Source of the DNA: Rubrivivax sp.
GTDB taxonomy: Bacteria; Pseudomonadota; Gammaproteobacteria; Burkholderiales; Burkholderiaceae_C
Assembly: GCA_030653385.1 (NCBI GenBank)
Contig: JAURZM010000063.1
Span: forward strand, 248,001-312,000
Direction of reading: 5' to 3'
Length of the DNA stretch: 64,000 nucleotides
The notes beneath the pieces were generated by a model that saw nothing but the letters and a program-made list of their open reading frames with translations, was not told the origin of the DNA and searched no databases. The translations under genes and the position numbers were made by a program. Shown piece by piece: positions 36,380-44,322 of the stretch (position 1 is its first letter; each line of letters begins with the position of its first letter).

Positions 36380-37138
36380 TCATTTCGGCGCCAGCCGAAT
36401 GGCGCCATCCAGTCGGATCACCTCACCATTGAGCATGTCGTTTTCGAAGATGTGCTTCACCAGCTTGGCATAGTCCTGCGGCGTGCCCAGGCGGCTGGGG
36501 AAAGGCACACCGGCGGCCAGCGCGTCCTGCACTTCCTTGGGCATGCCAAACAGCATGGGCGTGCCGAAGATGCCGGGCGCGATGGTCATGTTGCGGATGC
36601 CGTTGCGCGCCAGGTCGCGGGCAATGGGCAGGGTCATGCCCACCACGCCGCCCTTGCTGGCGGCGTAGGCGGCCTGGCCGATCTGGCCGTCGTAGGCCGC
36701 CACGCTGGCGGTGCTGATCAACACACCGCGTTCACCGGTGGCTTCAGGGGTGTTCTTGGCCATCGCCTCGGCAGCCAGCCGGATCATGTTGAAGCTGCCG
36801 ATCAGGTTGACCGTGATCGTCTTGGTGTAGACCGCCAGTGGGTGCGCGCCGTCCTTGCCCACGGTCTTCACGGCCGGTGCGATGCCGGCGCAATTGACCA
36901 GACCCACCAGTTTGCCCAGGCCCACGGCGGCGGCCACCACGGCCTGACCGTCGGCTTCCTGGCTCACGTCGCACTTCACGAACACACCCCCGATGTCGTT
37001 GGCCACCTGCTGGCCGGCTTCAGCCTGCAGGTCGGCCACCACCACCTTGCCACCGGCCGCTGCCAGCATGCGTGCGGTGCCTTCACCCAGGCCCGATGCG
37101 CCGCCGGTGACGATGAAAACTTTGCCTGCGATGTCCAT
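36380..37138 (-). CDS. Short-chain dehydrogenase, 3-hydroxyacyl-CoA dehydrogenase type 2-like
   Basis: This 252-residue SDR enzyme has the NAD-binding motif TGGASGLGEG, the NCAGIAP stretch, the catalytic Ser in LISTASVAAYDGQ and YAASKGG with the active Tyr and Lys. The overall sequence, including VFIVTGGASGLGEGTARML and the ending GEVIRLDGAIRLAPK, resembles the HSD17B10/3-hydroxyacyl-CoA dehydrogenase group. It lies downstream of adk on the same strand with a 31-nt gap. The start MDIAGKV was chosen because homologs begin there. The exact substrate is inferred only. Confidence 0.86.
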   Translation of the reverse strand: MDIAGKVFIVTGGASGLGEGTARMLAAAGGKVVVADLQAEAGQQVANDIGGVFVKCDVSQEADGQAVVAAAVGLGKLVGLVNCAGIAPAVKTVGKDGAHPLAVYTKTITVNLIGSFNMIRLAAEAMAKNTPEATGERGVLISTASVAAYDGQIGQAAYAASKGGVVGMTLPIARDLARNGIRNMTIAPGIFGTPMLFGMPKEVQDALAAGVPFPSRLGTPQDYAKLVKHIFENDMLNGEVIRLDGAIRLAPK

Positions 37139-37169
37139 GTGTGCTGTCCTTGTTTGGTCGCGCCCGTGC

Positions 37170-37826
37170 TCAGACGCCGAGTGCGCCCATGACCCGCGAG
37201 GTGATCTCTTCGACGCTGCCGGTGCCGCTGATGCGCGCGTAACGTGGTGCGCCAGCGTCACCCGTGGCCGCCCACTGGCCGTAGTAATCCACCAGGGGCC
37301 GGGTCTGCTGCTGGTAGACCTGCAGCCGCTTCTTGACCGTTTCTTCTTTGTCGTCGTCGCGCTGGATCAAGGGCTCGCCGGTCACGTCGTCCTTGCCTTC
37401 CACCTTGGGCGGGTTGAACTTCAGGTGGTAGGTGCGGCCCGAGGGCTGGTGCGAACGGCGGCCGCTCATGCGTTCGACGATGGCCTCGTCGGGCACGTCG
37501 ATCTCGAGCACCAGGTCGAGCTTCACGCCCGCGGCCTTCATCGCGTCGGCCTGCGGAATGGTGCGTGGAAAACCGTCGAAGAGGAAACCGTTGGCGCAGT
37601 CCGGCTGCGTGATGCGCTCTTTGACCAGGCCGATGATGATGCCGTCGCTGACGAGGCCGCCGCTGTCCATCACCTTCTTGGCTTCCACACCCAGCGGCGT
37701 GCCGGCCTTCACTGCCGCGCGCAGCATGTCGCCGGTGGAAATTTGCGGAATGCCGAAGTGCTGGCAGATGAAGGTGGCTTGTGTGCCCTTGCCGGCGCCA
37801 GGCGCGCCCAGGAGGATCAGTCTCAT
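37170..37826 (-). CDS. adk: Adenylate kinase
   Basis: This 218-residue enzyme catalyses ATP + AMP to 2 ADP. The P-loop GAPGAGKGTQ is at residues 7 to 16, and DGFPRTIPQADAM and the LID region with RTYHLKFNPPKVEGKDDVTG are present. The LID lacks zinc cysteines, as in many Gram-negative long-type kinases. It lies between kdsB (160-nt gap) and an SDR gene. Confidence 0.97.
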   Translation of the reverse strand: MRLILLGAPGAGKGTQATFICQHFGIPQISTGDMLRAAVKAGTPLGVEAKKVMDSGGLVSDGIIIGLVKERITQPDCANGFLFDGFPRTIPQADAMKAAGVKLDLVLEIDVPDEAIVERMSGRRSHQPSGRTYHLKFNPPKVEGKDDVTGEPLIQRDDDKEETVKKRLQVYQQQTRPLVDYYGQWAATGDAGAPRYARISGTGSVEEITSRVMGALGV

Positions 37827-37986
37827 CGGGTTCCTCGTTGTTTTGTCGGTCTTCTGTCGGTGTTCCGTCGGTCAGCGGCGGGCAGGGCCGGCGACGGTGC
37901 TTGCGCCCCAGGTCAGCTGCGTGCACACGGCTGCCTGAGCTTGTCTCGAAACGAGAATAGCACGCGCTCCCCCGCGTGAAGCTGAC

Positions 37987-38757
37987 TCAAGCTGACGCTG
38001 GTCTGGCTGCAAACACGGCCCGCACACGGGCCAGATCGTCGGGGGTGTCGACACCCGGGCCGGGCCCGTGCGGGGTCACGTGAACGGCGATGCGGTGGCC
38101 GTGCCACAGCACCCGCAGTTGCTCCAGCGCCTCGGTCTCTTCCACCTGCGCGGCGGGCAGTGCAGGAAACTGCCGCAAGAAGCCGGCACGGTAGGCATAC
38201 AGCCCCAGGTGGCGCAGCGGCGCGGGCGTGGGCATCTGCGGCTGGCCGGCCTTCACGCCGTCGCGCCACCAAGGAATCGGCGCACGGCTGAAGTACAGCG
38301 CGCGGCCGGCGGCGTCGAGCACCACCTTCACGACATTGGGGTTCAGGTAGTCGGCCAAGGTGTCCAGCGGGTGCGCCGCGGTGCTCATCACGCAGTCTTC
38401 GCGTTCGGCCAGCACCAGCGCCACCTGGCGCACCAGGTCGGCGTCGATCAGCGGTTCATCGCCTTGCACATTGACCACCATGTCGCTGTCTTGCAGGCCC
38501 AGCAGCGTGCAAGCTTCGGCCAGGCGGTCGCTGCCGCTGGCGTGGTCGCTGCGGGTCAGCACGGCCAGCACGCCGTGGCTGGAGCAGGCCTGCTGGATGC
38601 GCGGGTGATCGCAGGCCACCACCACACGGTCGGCCCCGCTTTGGGCGGCACGTTCGGCCACACGCACGACCATGGGCTTGCCGGCGATGTCGGCCAGCGG
38701 TTTGTCGGGCAGCCGGGTCGACGCCAGCCGCGCCGGGATGATGACGGTGAACTTCAA
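37987..38757 (-). CDS. kdsB: 3-deoxy-manno-octulosonate cytidylyltransferase
   Basis: This 256-residue CMP-KDO synthetase activates KDO with CTP for lipopolysaccharide inner-core synthesis. It shows the N-terminal IPARLASTRLPDKPLADIAG motif and then VVVACDHPRI, VNVQGDEPLID and PIPWWRDG. It follows the Trm112-like gene with a 13-nt gap, within the conserved lpxK-kdsB neighbourhood of envelope genes. Confidence 0.96.
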   Translation of the reverse strand: MKFTVIIPARLASTRLPDKPLADIAGKPMVVRVAERAAQSGADRVVVACDHPRIQQACSSHGVLAVLTRSDHASGSDRLAEACTLLGLQDSDMVVNVQGDEPLIDADLVRQVALVLAEREDCVMSTAAHPLDTLADYLNPNVVKVVLDAAGRALYFSRAPIPWWRDGVKAGQPQMPTPAPLRHLGLYAYRAGFLRQFPALPAAQVEETEALEQLRVLWHGHRIAVHVTPHGPGPGVDTPDDLARVRAVFAARPASA

Positions 38758-38770
38758 GCCGCCGCCGCCC

Positions 38771-38971
38771 TCAGCTTGCCGCGTGGGGGCCGTCCATCGG
38801 CAGCGCTTCGCTTTCCAGCATCACCGGAATGCCGTCGCGGATGGGGAATGCCAGCCGGTCCGCCGGGCACACCAGGTCCAGCGGCCGCTGTTCCGCGTCG
38901 CGCCGCATTTGCAGCGGGCCTTTGCAGACGGGGCAGACCAGCAGGTCGATCAGGCGGTGATCAAGGCTCAT
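38771..38971 (-). CDS. Trm112-like zinc-binding protein
   Basis: This 66-residue protein matches the Trm112/YcaR family: LLVCPVCKGPLQMR, then LVCPADRLAFPIRDGIPVML. The two cysteine pairs (CPVC and a later Cys) form the family metal site, although the last position is Ala or Asp here. It overlaps lpxK by 4 nt and lies just upstream of kdsB, the usual place for this gene in Burkholderiales. Its biochemical role in these bacteria is not settled. Confidence 0.9.
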   Translation of the reverse strand: MSLDHRLIDLLVCPVCKGPLQMRRDAEQRPLDLVCPADRLAFPIRDGIPVMLESEALPMDGPHAAS

Positions 38972-40011
38972 GGCTTGGCTTCGGGCTCGTGGCCGGCATG
39001 GGGGAATAGCAGATCCAGCAGTTCGCCAACCAAGGTGGCAGGCAGTTGCAAGTCTAGCGGCACCACCCACACACGCCGGCCGCCGAGGTCGCGGCCGGCC
39101 AGCTTGATGGCGTCCTTTTCGGTGGTGACGATCTCTTGCGCACCAGCGGGCCAGGGCAGGGTGGTGTACGGGTGATGGTCGGGCAGTGGCAGTCGTTCGA
39201 CGTCCAGGCCTGCTGCCTGCAACATGCCGAAGAACTTCTCGGGTGCAGCGATGCCGGCTGCCGCCAGCAAAGGGCGTCCCTGCAGCGCGGACAGTGGCTG
39301 GCCGTCTTTGGCGGCCGGCGTGTCAGCCGACCAGGTCGACAAGGGCCAGGCCTGCCGGATCGTGCGCACGGCCAGCGCACCTGGCAGGCCGGTGCTGCGC
39401 AGGCCGGCGGTGTAGAGCACCCGGCAGTGCCCGGGCAGCTGTTCCGGCAACGGTTCGCGAAGTGGGCCGGCCGGCAGCAGCAGCCCGTTGCCGGCACCGC
39501 GTTCGTCGAACACCACCAGCTCGGCCTGGCGCGCCAGGGCGTGGTGTTGCAGGCCGTCGTCGGCCACGAGCACGTCCACTTCCGGGTGGGCCTGGCACAG
39601 GGCCAGCGCAGCCTGCACCCGCTGGCGCCCCACCCACACCGGCACCTGGCAGCGTCGGTGGATGAGCAGCGGTTCGTCGCCGACCTCTGCTGGTGTGTCA
39701 CCGGCCAGTACGGCACGAACGGCAGTGGACTCGCGGCCGTGGCCGCGGCTGACGACACCCGGGAGGTGCCCTGCGGCCCGCAAGGCCTGCACCACGGCCA
39801 TCACCGTGGGTGTTTTGCCCGCGCCGCCGACCACCCAGTTGCCCACCACCAACACCGGCACCGGCAGCGCCGTGGCCGGCGGCCGCAGCCTTTCGTGCAC
39901 CGCCCGCAGGGCGCGGTAGAGCAGACTCAGCGGCCACAGCAGCCAGGCGCCCAGGCGGCGCTGCGGCTGCCACCACAGGCGGCTGAGCAGCGCTTCCAGC
40001 CCGACCGTCAA
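38968..40011 (-). CDS. lpxK: Tetraacyldisaccharide 4'-kinase
   Basis: This 347-residue inner-membrane kinase phosphorylates the lipid A disaccharide precursor at the 4' position. The Walker A-like motif VVGGAGKTP lies near residue 60, followed by VVSRGHGRES and DVLVADDGLQHHAL, all characteristic of LpxK. It overlaps exbD upstream by 4 nt and the Trm112-like gene downstream by 4 nt, forming a coupled series with kdsB. Confidence 0.96.
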   Translation of the reverse strand: MTVGLEALLSRLWWQPQRRLGAWLLWPLSLLYRALRAVHERLRPPATALPVPVLVVGNWVVGGAGKTPTVMAVVQALRAAGHLPGVVSRGHGRESTAVRAVLAGDTPAEVGDEPLLIHRRCQVPVWVGRQRVQAALALCQAHPEVDVLVADDGLQHHALARQAELVVFDERGAGNGLLLPAGPLREPLPEQLPGHCRVLYTAGLRSTGLPGALAVRTIRQAWPLSTWSADTPAAKDGQPLSALQGRPLLAAAGIAAPEKFFGMLQAAGLDVERLPLPDHHPYTTLPWPAGAQEIVTTEKDAIKLAGRDLGGRRVWVVPLDLQLPATLVGELLDLLFPHAGHEPEAKP

Positions 40012-40433
40012 CGCGGTGCCGTGCCCGCCGTCTGCGCGGCGAAGGTCAGGCGCGACAGCCCGGCGCGGCGTGCGGCGTCGAGCACGTTGACCACCGACTG
40101 GTGGGCGGCCATCGCATCGGCCGAGATGATGACCACCGTGTCGGCACGGCCCGCGGCGGCTGCGCTCAGTTCAGCCGTCAGCAGTTCCACGCTGCGGCCT
40201 TCGACGGCCTTGCGGTTGATGGCATAACGGCCGTCACCGGACACCGCCACGACGACCTCGCCGGGCCGCTCGCGCAGCTTGTCGGCGTCAGCCGCCGGCA
40301 GGTTGATCTGCAGTTCGGTGAAGCGCGAATAGGTGGTGGTCAGCACCAGGAAGATCAGCACCACCAGCAGCACGTCGATGAACGGGATCAGGTTGATCTC
40401 GGGCTCTTCCATGCGCCGGCGGCTGAACTTCAT
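40008..40433 (-). CDS. exbD: ExbD/TolR-type biopolymer transport protein
   Basis: This 141-residue protein has a single N-terminal membrane helix (LIPFIDVLLVVLIFLVLTTT) preceded by a short basic cytoplasmic tail (MKFSRRRMEEPEINL), and a periplasmic domain with ELQINLPAADADKLRERPG. The conserved Asp in PFIDVLL, needed for proton use, is present. With the adjacent exbB product it should power TonB or TolA; the two TonB receptors in this window are possible clients. Confidence 0.93.
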   Translation of the reverse strand: MKFSRRRMEEPEINLIPFIDVLLVVLIFLVLTTTYSRFTELQINLPAADADKLRERPGEVVVAVSGDGRYAINRKAVEGRSVELLTAELSAAAAGRADTVVIISADAMAAHQSVVNVLDAARRAGLSRLTFAAQTAGTAPR

Positions 40434-40449
40434 GCGTGTGGCCCGGCTT

Positions 40450-41088
40450 TCAGTTGCCGCTGCGCACGGCGAAACGCATCAGGTGCGGCACCATGCGTTC
40501 GGCGGCCAGCTCCATGATCAGCTGGTACTCGTCGACACGGCCCCGGAAGTAGCGGTAGAACATCAGCGCGGGAATGGCGATCATCAGGCCGAAGGCAGTG
40601 TTGTACAGCGCGATGGAAATGCCGTGCGCCATCTGCTGCGGATTGCCGCCGCCGCCTGCGGTGGGAGCCTGCGAGCCGAAGATCTCGATCATGCCGACGA
40701 TGGTGCCGAACAGGCCCAGCAGCGGTGCCGCCGCTGCGATGGTGCCCAGCGTGTTCAGGTACTTCTCGAGCCGGTGCACGGCGGCGCGGCCGGCGTTTTC
40801 GAAAGCCTGGCGCAGGGCCACCTCGCTGATGCGCGGGTCGGCAATCACGGCGCGCAGTCCGGCCGCGAGCAGGCGGCCCAGCACCGAGTTGTCAGCCAGC
40901 TTGTTCACCACGTCGGCTGCGGGCAGGCTGGCGCGCGTGACGCCGATCACCTCGTCCAGCAGTTTCGGTGGCGCAACCATGACGCTGCGCAGGTGGAAGA
41001 AACGTTCGATGATCAGCGCCAGCGCGACCACGGAACACAGGATCAAGGGCCAGATCGGCCAACCAGCGGCTTGTATGATCGAAAGCAA
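40450..41088 (-). CDS. exbB: ExbB/MotA-TolQ-type proton channel protein
   Basis: This 212-residue membrane protein has the MotA/TolQ/ExbB domain with LNTLGTIAAAAPLLGLFGTI followed by VGMIEIF, and three helices. The start is placed at TTG 41088, giving MLSIIQAAGWPIWPLIL, because homologs begin with this sequence and no ATG occurs near it. The gene precedes exbD by 16 nt on the same strand. The partner could be TonB or TolA; TonB is not in the window. Confidence 0.92.
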   Translation of the reverse strand: MLSIIQAAGWPIWPLILCSVVALALIIERFFHLRSVMVAPPKLLDEVIGVTRASLPAADVVNKLADNSVLGRLLAAGLRAVIADPRISEVALRQAFENAGRAAVHRLEKYLNTLGTIAAAAPLLGLFGTIVGMIEIFGSQAPTAGGGGNPQQMAHGISIALYNTAFGLMIAIPALMFYRYFRGRVDEYQLIMELAAERMVPHLMRFAVRSGN

Positions 41089-41457
41089 GGCGTTCTCGGG
41101 TGGCTGCAGGGCCTTTGAAGTGCGGGCTCTGTTGCCCTGGCACCTGGCAGGCGCAGCAGCTACAGCGTCGCGCGCGACAGGACGGTGGGAAACATTATGG
41201 CCGATGGTTCTGCCGCTTCGCGGCTGCGGCCCATCGTGCTGCCTTCGCTGCCGCGGGCCCCGGGCCATCTGTCCACCGAAGCTGTGGACAAGGCTGTGGG
41301 CAAGCGGCGACGTCGTTGCGCAAGCCCGCGCCGTTTCTGGCGCTGCGTTGGCTTGCGCAAAAATGCGGCAATGATTTGTCCATGGGATTCAAGCACTTGC
41401 ACATACAAGTCTGTTGTGTGACGGCGCCAGAGCGGCCGTCCGCCCGCATGGCACCTG
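41089..41457. other. Intergenic region between divergent exbB and xseA
   Basis: No gene was supported in these 369 bases. A frame starting near 41197 (MADGSAASRL) is open for about 75 codons but has no recognisable product. Repeated CTGTGG-containing stretches occur near 41283-41300. Promoters for both neighbours should be here, but no clear regulator site was seen. Confidence 0.5.
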
Positions 41458-42822
41458 ATGTGGACGGGTGGCCGCGCGCAGTTGCAGGTGCGGGCCTTGG
41501 CTGAGCCACCAACCGCGGGCGTGGCCATGCGAGCGCCCTGGGGTGTGGCCGCGCTGCTGGTGGCCACCGCCGACGTGCTGGCTGCGCGTTTCGGGGCTGT
41601 CACCGTGAGCGGCGAGCTCTCGGGCTTTTCGCGTGCGGCCAGCGGCCACTGCTACTTCTCGCTGAAGGACGCCGACGGTGCCCCGGCGCTGCTGCGCTGC
41701 GCGATGTTCAGGCGCGCGGCCACGCTGGTGGACTTCGCACCTGCCGATGGTCAGCAGGTCGAACTGCGCGGCCGGCTCGGTGTGTACGACGCCCGCGGCG
41801 AACTGCAGGTGGTGGTGGAGTCGCTGCAGCGTGTGGGCAGCGGCGCGCTCTTCGAAGAGTTTTTGCGGCGCCGTGCGCGGCTGGCTGCCGAAGGTCTGTT
41901 CGAGGCCACGCGCAAGCGGCTGCTGCCGGCGCACCCGCGAGCGCTGGGCATCGTCACCTCGACGGCAGCGGCAGCGCTGCGCGACGTGCTCACGACCTTG
42001 CAACGCCGTGCACCGCACGTGCGCCTGATCATCTACCCGAGCCCGGTGCAGGGCGCAGACGCACCCGCCGCGCTGGCTGCGGCGCTGGCGCTGGCCGGTG
42101 CACGTGCCGAAGTGGACGCCGTGCTGCTGGTGCGTGGTGGGGGTTCGCTCGAAGACCTGTGGGCCTTCAACGACGAAAGGCTGGTGCGGGCCATCGCCGC
42201 CTGCCCGCTGCCGGTGGTGTGTGGTGTGGGCCACGAGACCGACATCACGCTGGCCGACCTGGTGGCCGACCTGCGTGCACCCACACCCACTGCGGCTGCC
42301 GAGCTGGCCGCGCCCGTGCAGGCCGAGGCGGTGGCGCAGCTGGACCTGACGGGGGCGCAACTGCTGCGCGCCGTGCAGCGTGTGATGCAGGTGCAGGCGC
42401 AGCGGCTGGACACCGCGGCGCTGCGGCTGGGCCAGCCGGCTCGTGGGCTGCTGAATCAGCGGCAAACGCTGGACAGCCTTGCCGCGCGCTTGGGGCGCGG
42501 CCTGCTGGCCAGCCAATCCCGTGCCGCCGAACCCGTCGACCGCCTGGCGCAGCGCCTGAGGCGCGCCACGCAAGCGCAGTTGCAGCGCGAGCCCTTGCGC
42601 CTGCAGGCCGCCGCCGAACGGCTGCAGGCGCAAGACCCGGCCCGTGTGTTGCGACGCGGTTATGCCTGGGTCGAAGGCATGGACGGCCGGCCGGTGCTCA
42701 GCGCTCGTGGCCTGCGCCCGGGCCAGGCCGTGCGTGCCGTCTGGGCCGATGGCCGCGCCACCGCCGAAGTGCTGCAGGTCGAGCCGCTGCCACCCCCGGC
42801 CGATCATGGGGATGGCCGCTGA
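41458..42822 (+). CDS. xseA: Exodeoxyribonuclease VII large subunit
   Basis: This protein of about 454 residues is the large subunit of exonuclease VII, which degrades single-stranded DNA. It has the N-terminal OB-fold (FGAVTVSGELSGFSRAASGH and CYFSLKDADGAPALLRCAMF), the catalytic core with LGIVTSTAAAALRDVL and VLLVRGGGSLEDLWAFNDE, then GVGHETDITLADLVADLRAP and a long coiled-coil C-terminus. The start may be ATG 41458 or 41527 (MRAPWGVAALL); the first gives an N-terminus of the usual length. The small subunit gene xseB is not nearby. Confidence 0.94.
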   Translation: MWTGGRAQLQVRALAEPPTAGVAMRAPWGVAALLVATADVLAARFGAVTVSGELSGFSRAASGHCYFSLKDADGAPALLRCAMFRRAATLVDFAPADGQQVELRGRLGVYDARGELQVVVESLQRVGSGALFEEFLRRRARLAAEGLFEATRKRLLPAHPRALGIVTSTAAAALRDVLTTLQRRAPHVRLIIYPSPVQGADAPAALAAALALAGARAEVDAVLLVRGGGSLEDLWAFNDERLVRAIAACPLPVVCGVGHETDITLADLVADLRAPTPTAAAELAAPVQAEAVAQLDLTGAQLLRAVQRVMQVQAQRLDTAALRLGQPARGLLNQRQTLDSLAARLGRGLLASQSRAAEPVDRLAQRLRRATQAQLQREPLRLQAAAERLQAQDPARVLRRGYAWVEGMDGRPVLSARGLRPGQAVRAVWADGRATAEVLQVEPLPPPADHGDGR

Positions 42823-42847
42823 AGCTGCCGCAGGGGCTGCCTACAAT
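42819..42847 (+). promoter_or_regulatory. Possible sigma-70-type promoter for sodB
   Basis: TACAAT at 42842-42847 is a good minus-10 match, 17 nt after CTGAAG, a weak minus-35. The start codon of sodB follows about 55 nt downstream. Confidence 0.35.
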
Positions 42848-42902
42848 GCCTCCCAGTCGAACCCCGCTCAAAAACCCCTCTCTTTCTGAACTGGATGCCG
42901 CC

Positions 42903-43484
42903 ATGGAACACACCCTGCCCGCACTGCCTTTTGCCATCGACGCACTGGCCCCGCACTACAGCAAGGAAACGCTCGAGTACCACCACGGCAAGCACCACAA
43001 CGCCTACGTCGTGAACCTGAACAACCTGCAAAAGGGCACCGACTTCGAAGCCATGGCGCTGGAAGAGATCGTGCGCAAGTCCAGCGGCGGCATCTACAAC
43101 AACGCCGCGCAGATCTGGAACCACACCTTCTTCTGGAACTGCATGAAGCCCGCCGGTGGTGGTGAACCCGGCGGCGCACTGGCCGCGGCCATCAACGCCA
43201 AGTGGGGCAGCTACGCGGCCTTCAAGGAAGCCTTCGTGAAGTCGGCCGTGGGCAACTTCGGCTCGGGCTGGACCTGGCTGGTGAAAAAGGCCGACGGTTC
43301 GGTCGACATCGTCAACACCGGCGCTGCCGGCACGCCGCTGACCACCAGCGACACCGCGCTGCTGACGGTGGACGTGTGGGAACACGCCTACTACATCGAC
43401 TACCGCAACATGCGTCCGAAGTTTGTCGAGACCTTCCTGGACAAGCTGGTGAACTGGGGCTTCGCCGAAGCGAACTACGCCTGA
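42903..43484 (+). CDS. sodB: Superoxide dismutase (Fe type)
   Basis: This 193-residue enzyme of the Fe/Mn superoxide dismutase family removes superoxide in the cytoplasm. All four metal ligands are visible: His27 (YHHGKHHNAY), His74 (WNHTFFWNCM), Asp157 and His161 (VDVWEHAYYIDY). The NCMKP and AAQIWNHTFFWN stretches and the Gln in AAQIWNH suit the iron form. It lies 80 nt after xseA, an order seen in other Burkholderiales. Confidence 0.96.
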   Translation: MEHTLPALPFAIDALAPHYSKETLEYHHGKHHNAYVVNLNNLQKGTDFEAMALEEIVRKSSGGIYNNAAQIWNHTFFWNCMKPAGGGEPGGALAAAINAKWGSYAAFKEAFVKSAVGNFGSGWTWLVKKADGSVDIVNTGAAGTPLTTSDTALLTVDVWEHAYYIDYRNMRPKFVETFLDKLVNWGFAEANYA

Positions 43485-43508
43485 AGCAGCGCCCTTGATC
43501 AAGCCCAA

Positions 43509-43582
43509 ACGCGGAGCCGGCTTCGCCGGGCCGCAGCAGGTGCCCCTCGGAGGGATGCGACCGTAGCGAGCCTGGGGGCACC
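43509..43582. repeat. Hairpin-forming intergenic repeat between sodB and a regulator gene
   Basis: Two hairpin elements are seen: CCGGC/GCCGG around TTC near 43517-43529, and GGTGCCCC (43539-43546) with GGGGCACC (43575-43582). Similar GGTGCCCC-bounded sequences are recalled as repeated intergenic elements in Burkholderiales genomes. A copy number in this genome cannot be given. Confidence 0.6.
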
Positions 43583-43587
43583 ATGCC

Positions 43588-44322
43588 ATGAGAGTTCTTC
43601 TCGTTGAAGATGACCGGGCGCTGAGCCTGGGCATCCAGCATGCGCTGGAACGCGAAGGCTGGAGCGTCGACCTGCTGGCCGACGGCGAGCAGGCGCTGAG
43701 CGTGGGCCTGCTCGGGGAACACGACATGGCAGTGCTCGACCTGGGCCTGCCTCGCAAAGGTGGCATGGACGTGCTGCGCTGCTGGCGCGCGAAGGGCGCG
43801 CGGCTGCCAGTGCTGCTGCTGACCGCCCGTGACCAGCTCGCCGACCGCGTGGCCGGCCTCGATGCCGGTGCCGACGACTACCTGGTCAAACCCTTCGACC
43901 TGCCCGAACTGCTGGCGCGGCTGCGCGCGCTGCGCCGGCGTGCCGCCGGCCGCCTGGAAGAGAAGCTGACGCTGGGTGCGCTGGAAATGGACCTGGCCGA
44001 CCGCGAACTGCGCCACCAGGGCCAGCGGGTCGCGTTGAGCCCGCGCGAGCTGGCGCTGACCGAACTGCTGCTGCAGAAATCGGGCCGCGTGGTGACCAAG
44101 GAATCCATCGTCGCGCGGCTGTCCAGCTGGGAAGCCGACTTCAGTGAAAACTCGGTCGAGGTGTATGTGCACCGCCTGCGCAAACGTTTCGCCGAGCTGG
44201 GCGTGGTCATCAAGACGGTGCGCGGCTTTGGCTATGTGATGGAAGCCGCTGACGCAGAACCGTCGGCCGACCCGCCCGCCGGTGCTGTGCCGCCATCCGG
44301 CCCTGCGCCCGATGCGGCCTGA
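43588..44322 (+). CDS. OmpR-family response regulator (QseB/TctD-like)
   Basis: This 244-residue protein has a receiver domain (MRVLLVEDDRALSLGIQHAL; phospho-acceptor Asp51 in MAVLDLGLP; KPFDLPELLARL) and a winged-helix DNA-binding domain ending VYVHRLRKRFAELGVV and KTVRGFGYVM. The C-terminal 25 residues are a Pro/Ala-rich tail. It overlaps the sensor kinase gene by 11 nt and acts as its partner. The target genes and signal are unknown; metal or tricarboxylate sensing is typical of the subfamily. Confidence 0.9.
   Translation: MRVLLVEDDRALSLGIQHALEREGWSVDLLADGEQALSVGLLGEHDMAVLDLGLPRKGGMDVLRCWRAKGARLPVLLLTARDQLADRVAGLDAGADDYLVKPFDLPELLARLRALRRRAAGRLEEKLTLGALEMDLADRELRHQGQRVALSPRELALTELLLQKSGRVVTKESIVARLSSWEADFSENSVEVYVHRLRKRFAELGVVIKTVRGFGYVMEAADAEPSADPPAGAVPPSGPAPDAA

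Noticed and set aside
41283..41300. DnaA-box-like TGTGGACAA and related sequences.
   Set aside because: A single imperfect match without an AT-rich region or neighbouring dnaA or dnaN genes does not support a replication origin.
41197..41421. Open frame of about 75 codons between exbB and xseA.
   Set aside because: No ribosome binding site or recognisable product, and the translated sequence is rich in Arg and Cys, typical of chance frames.
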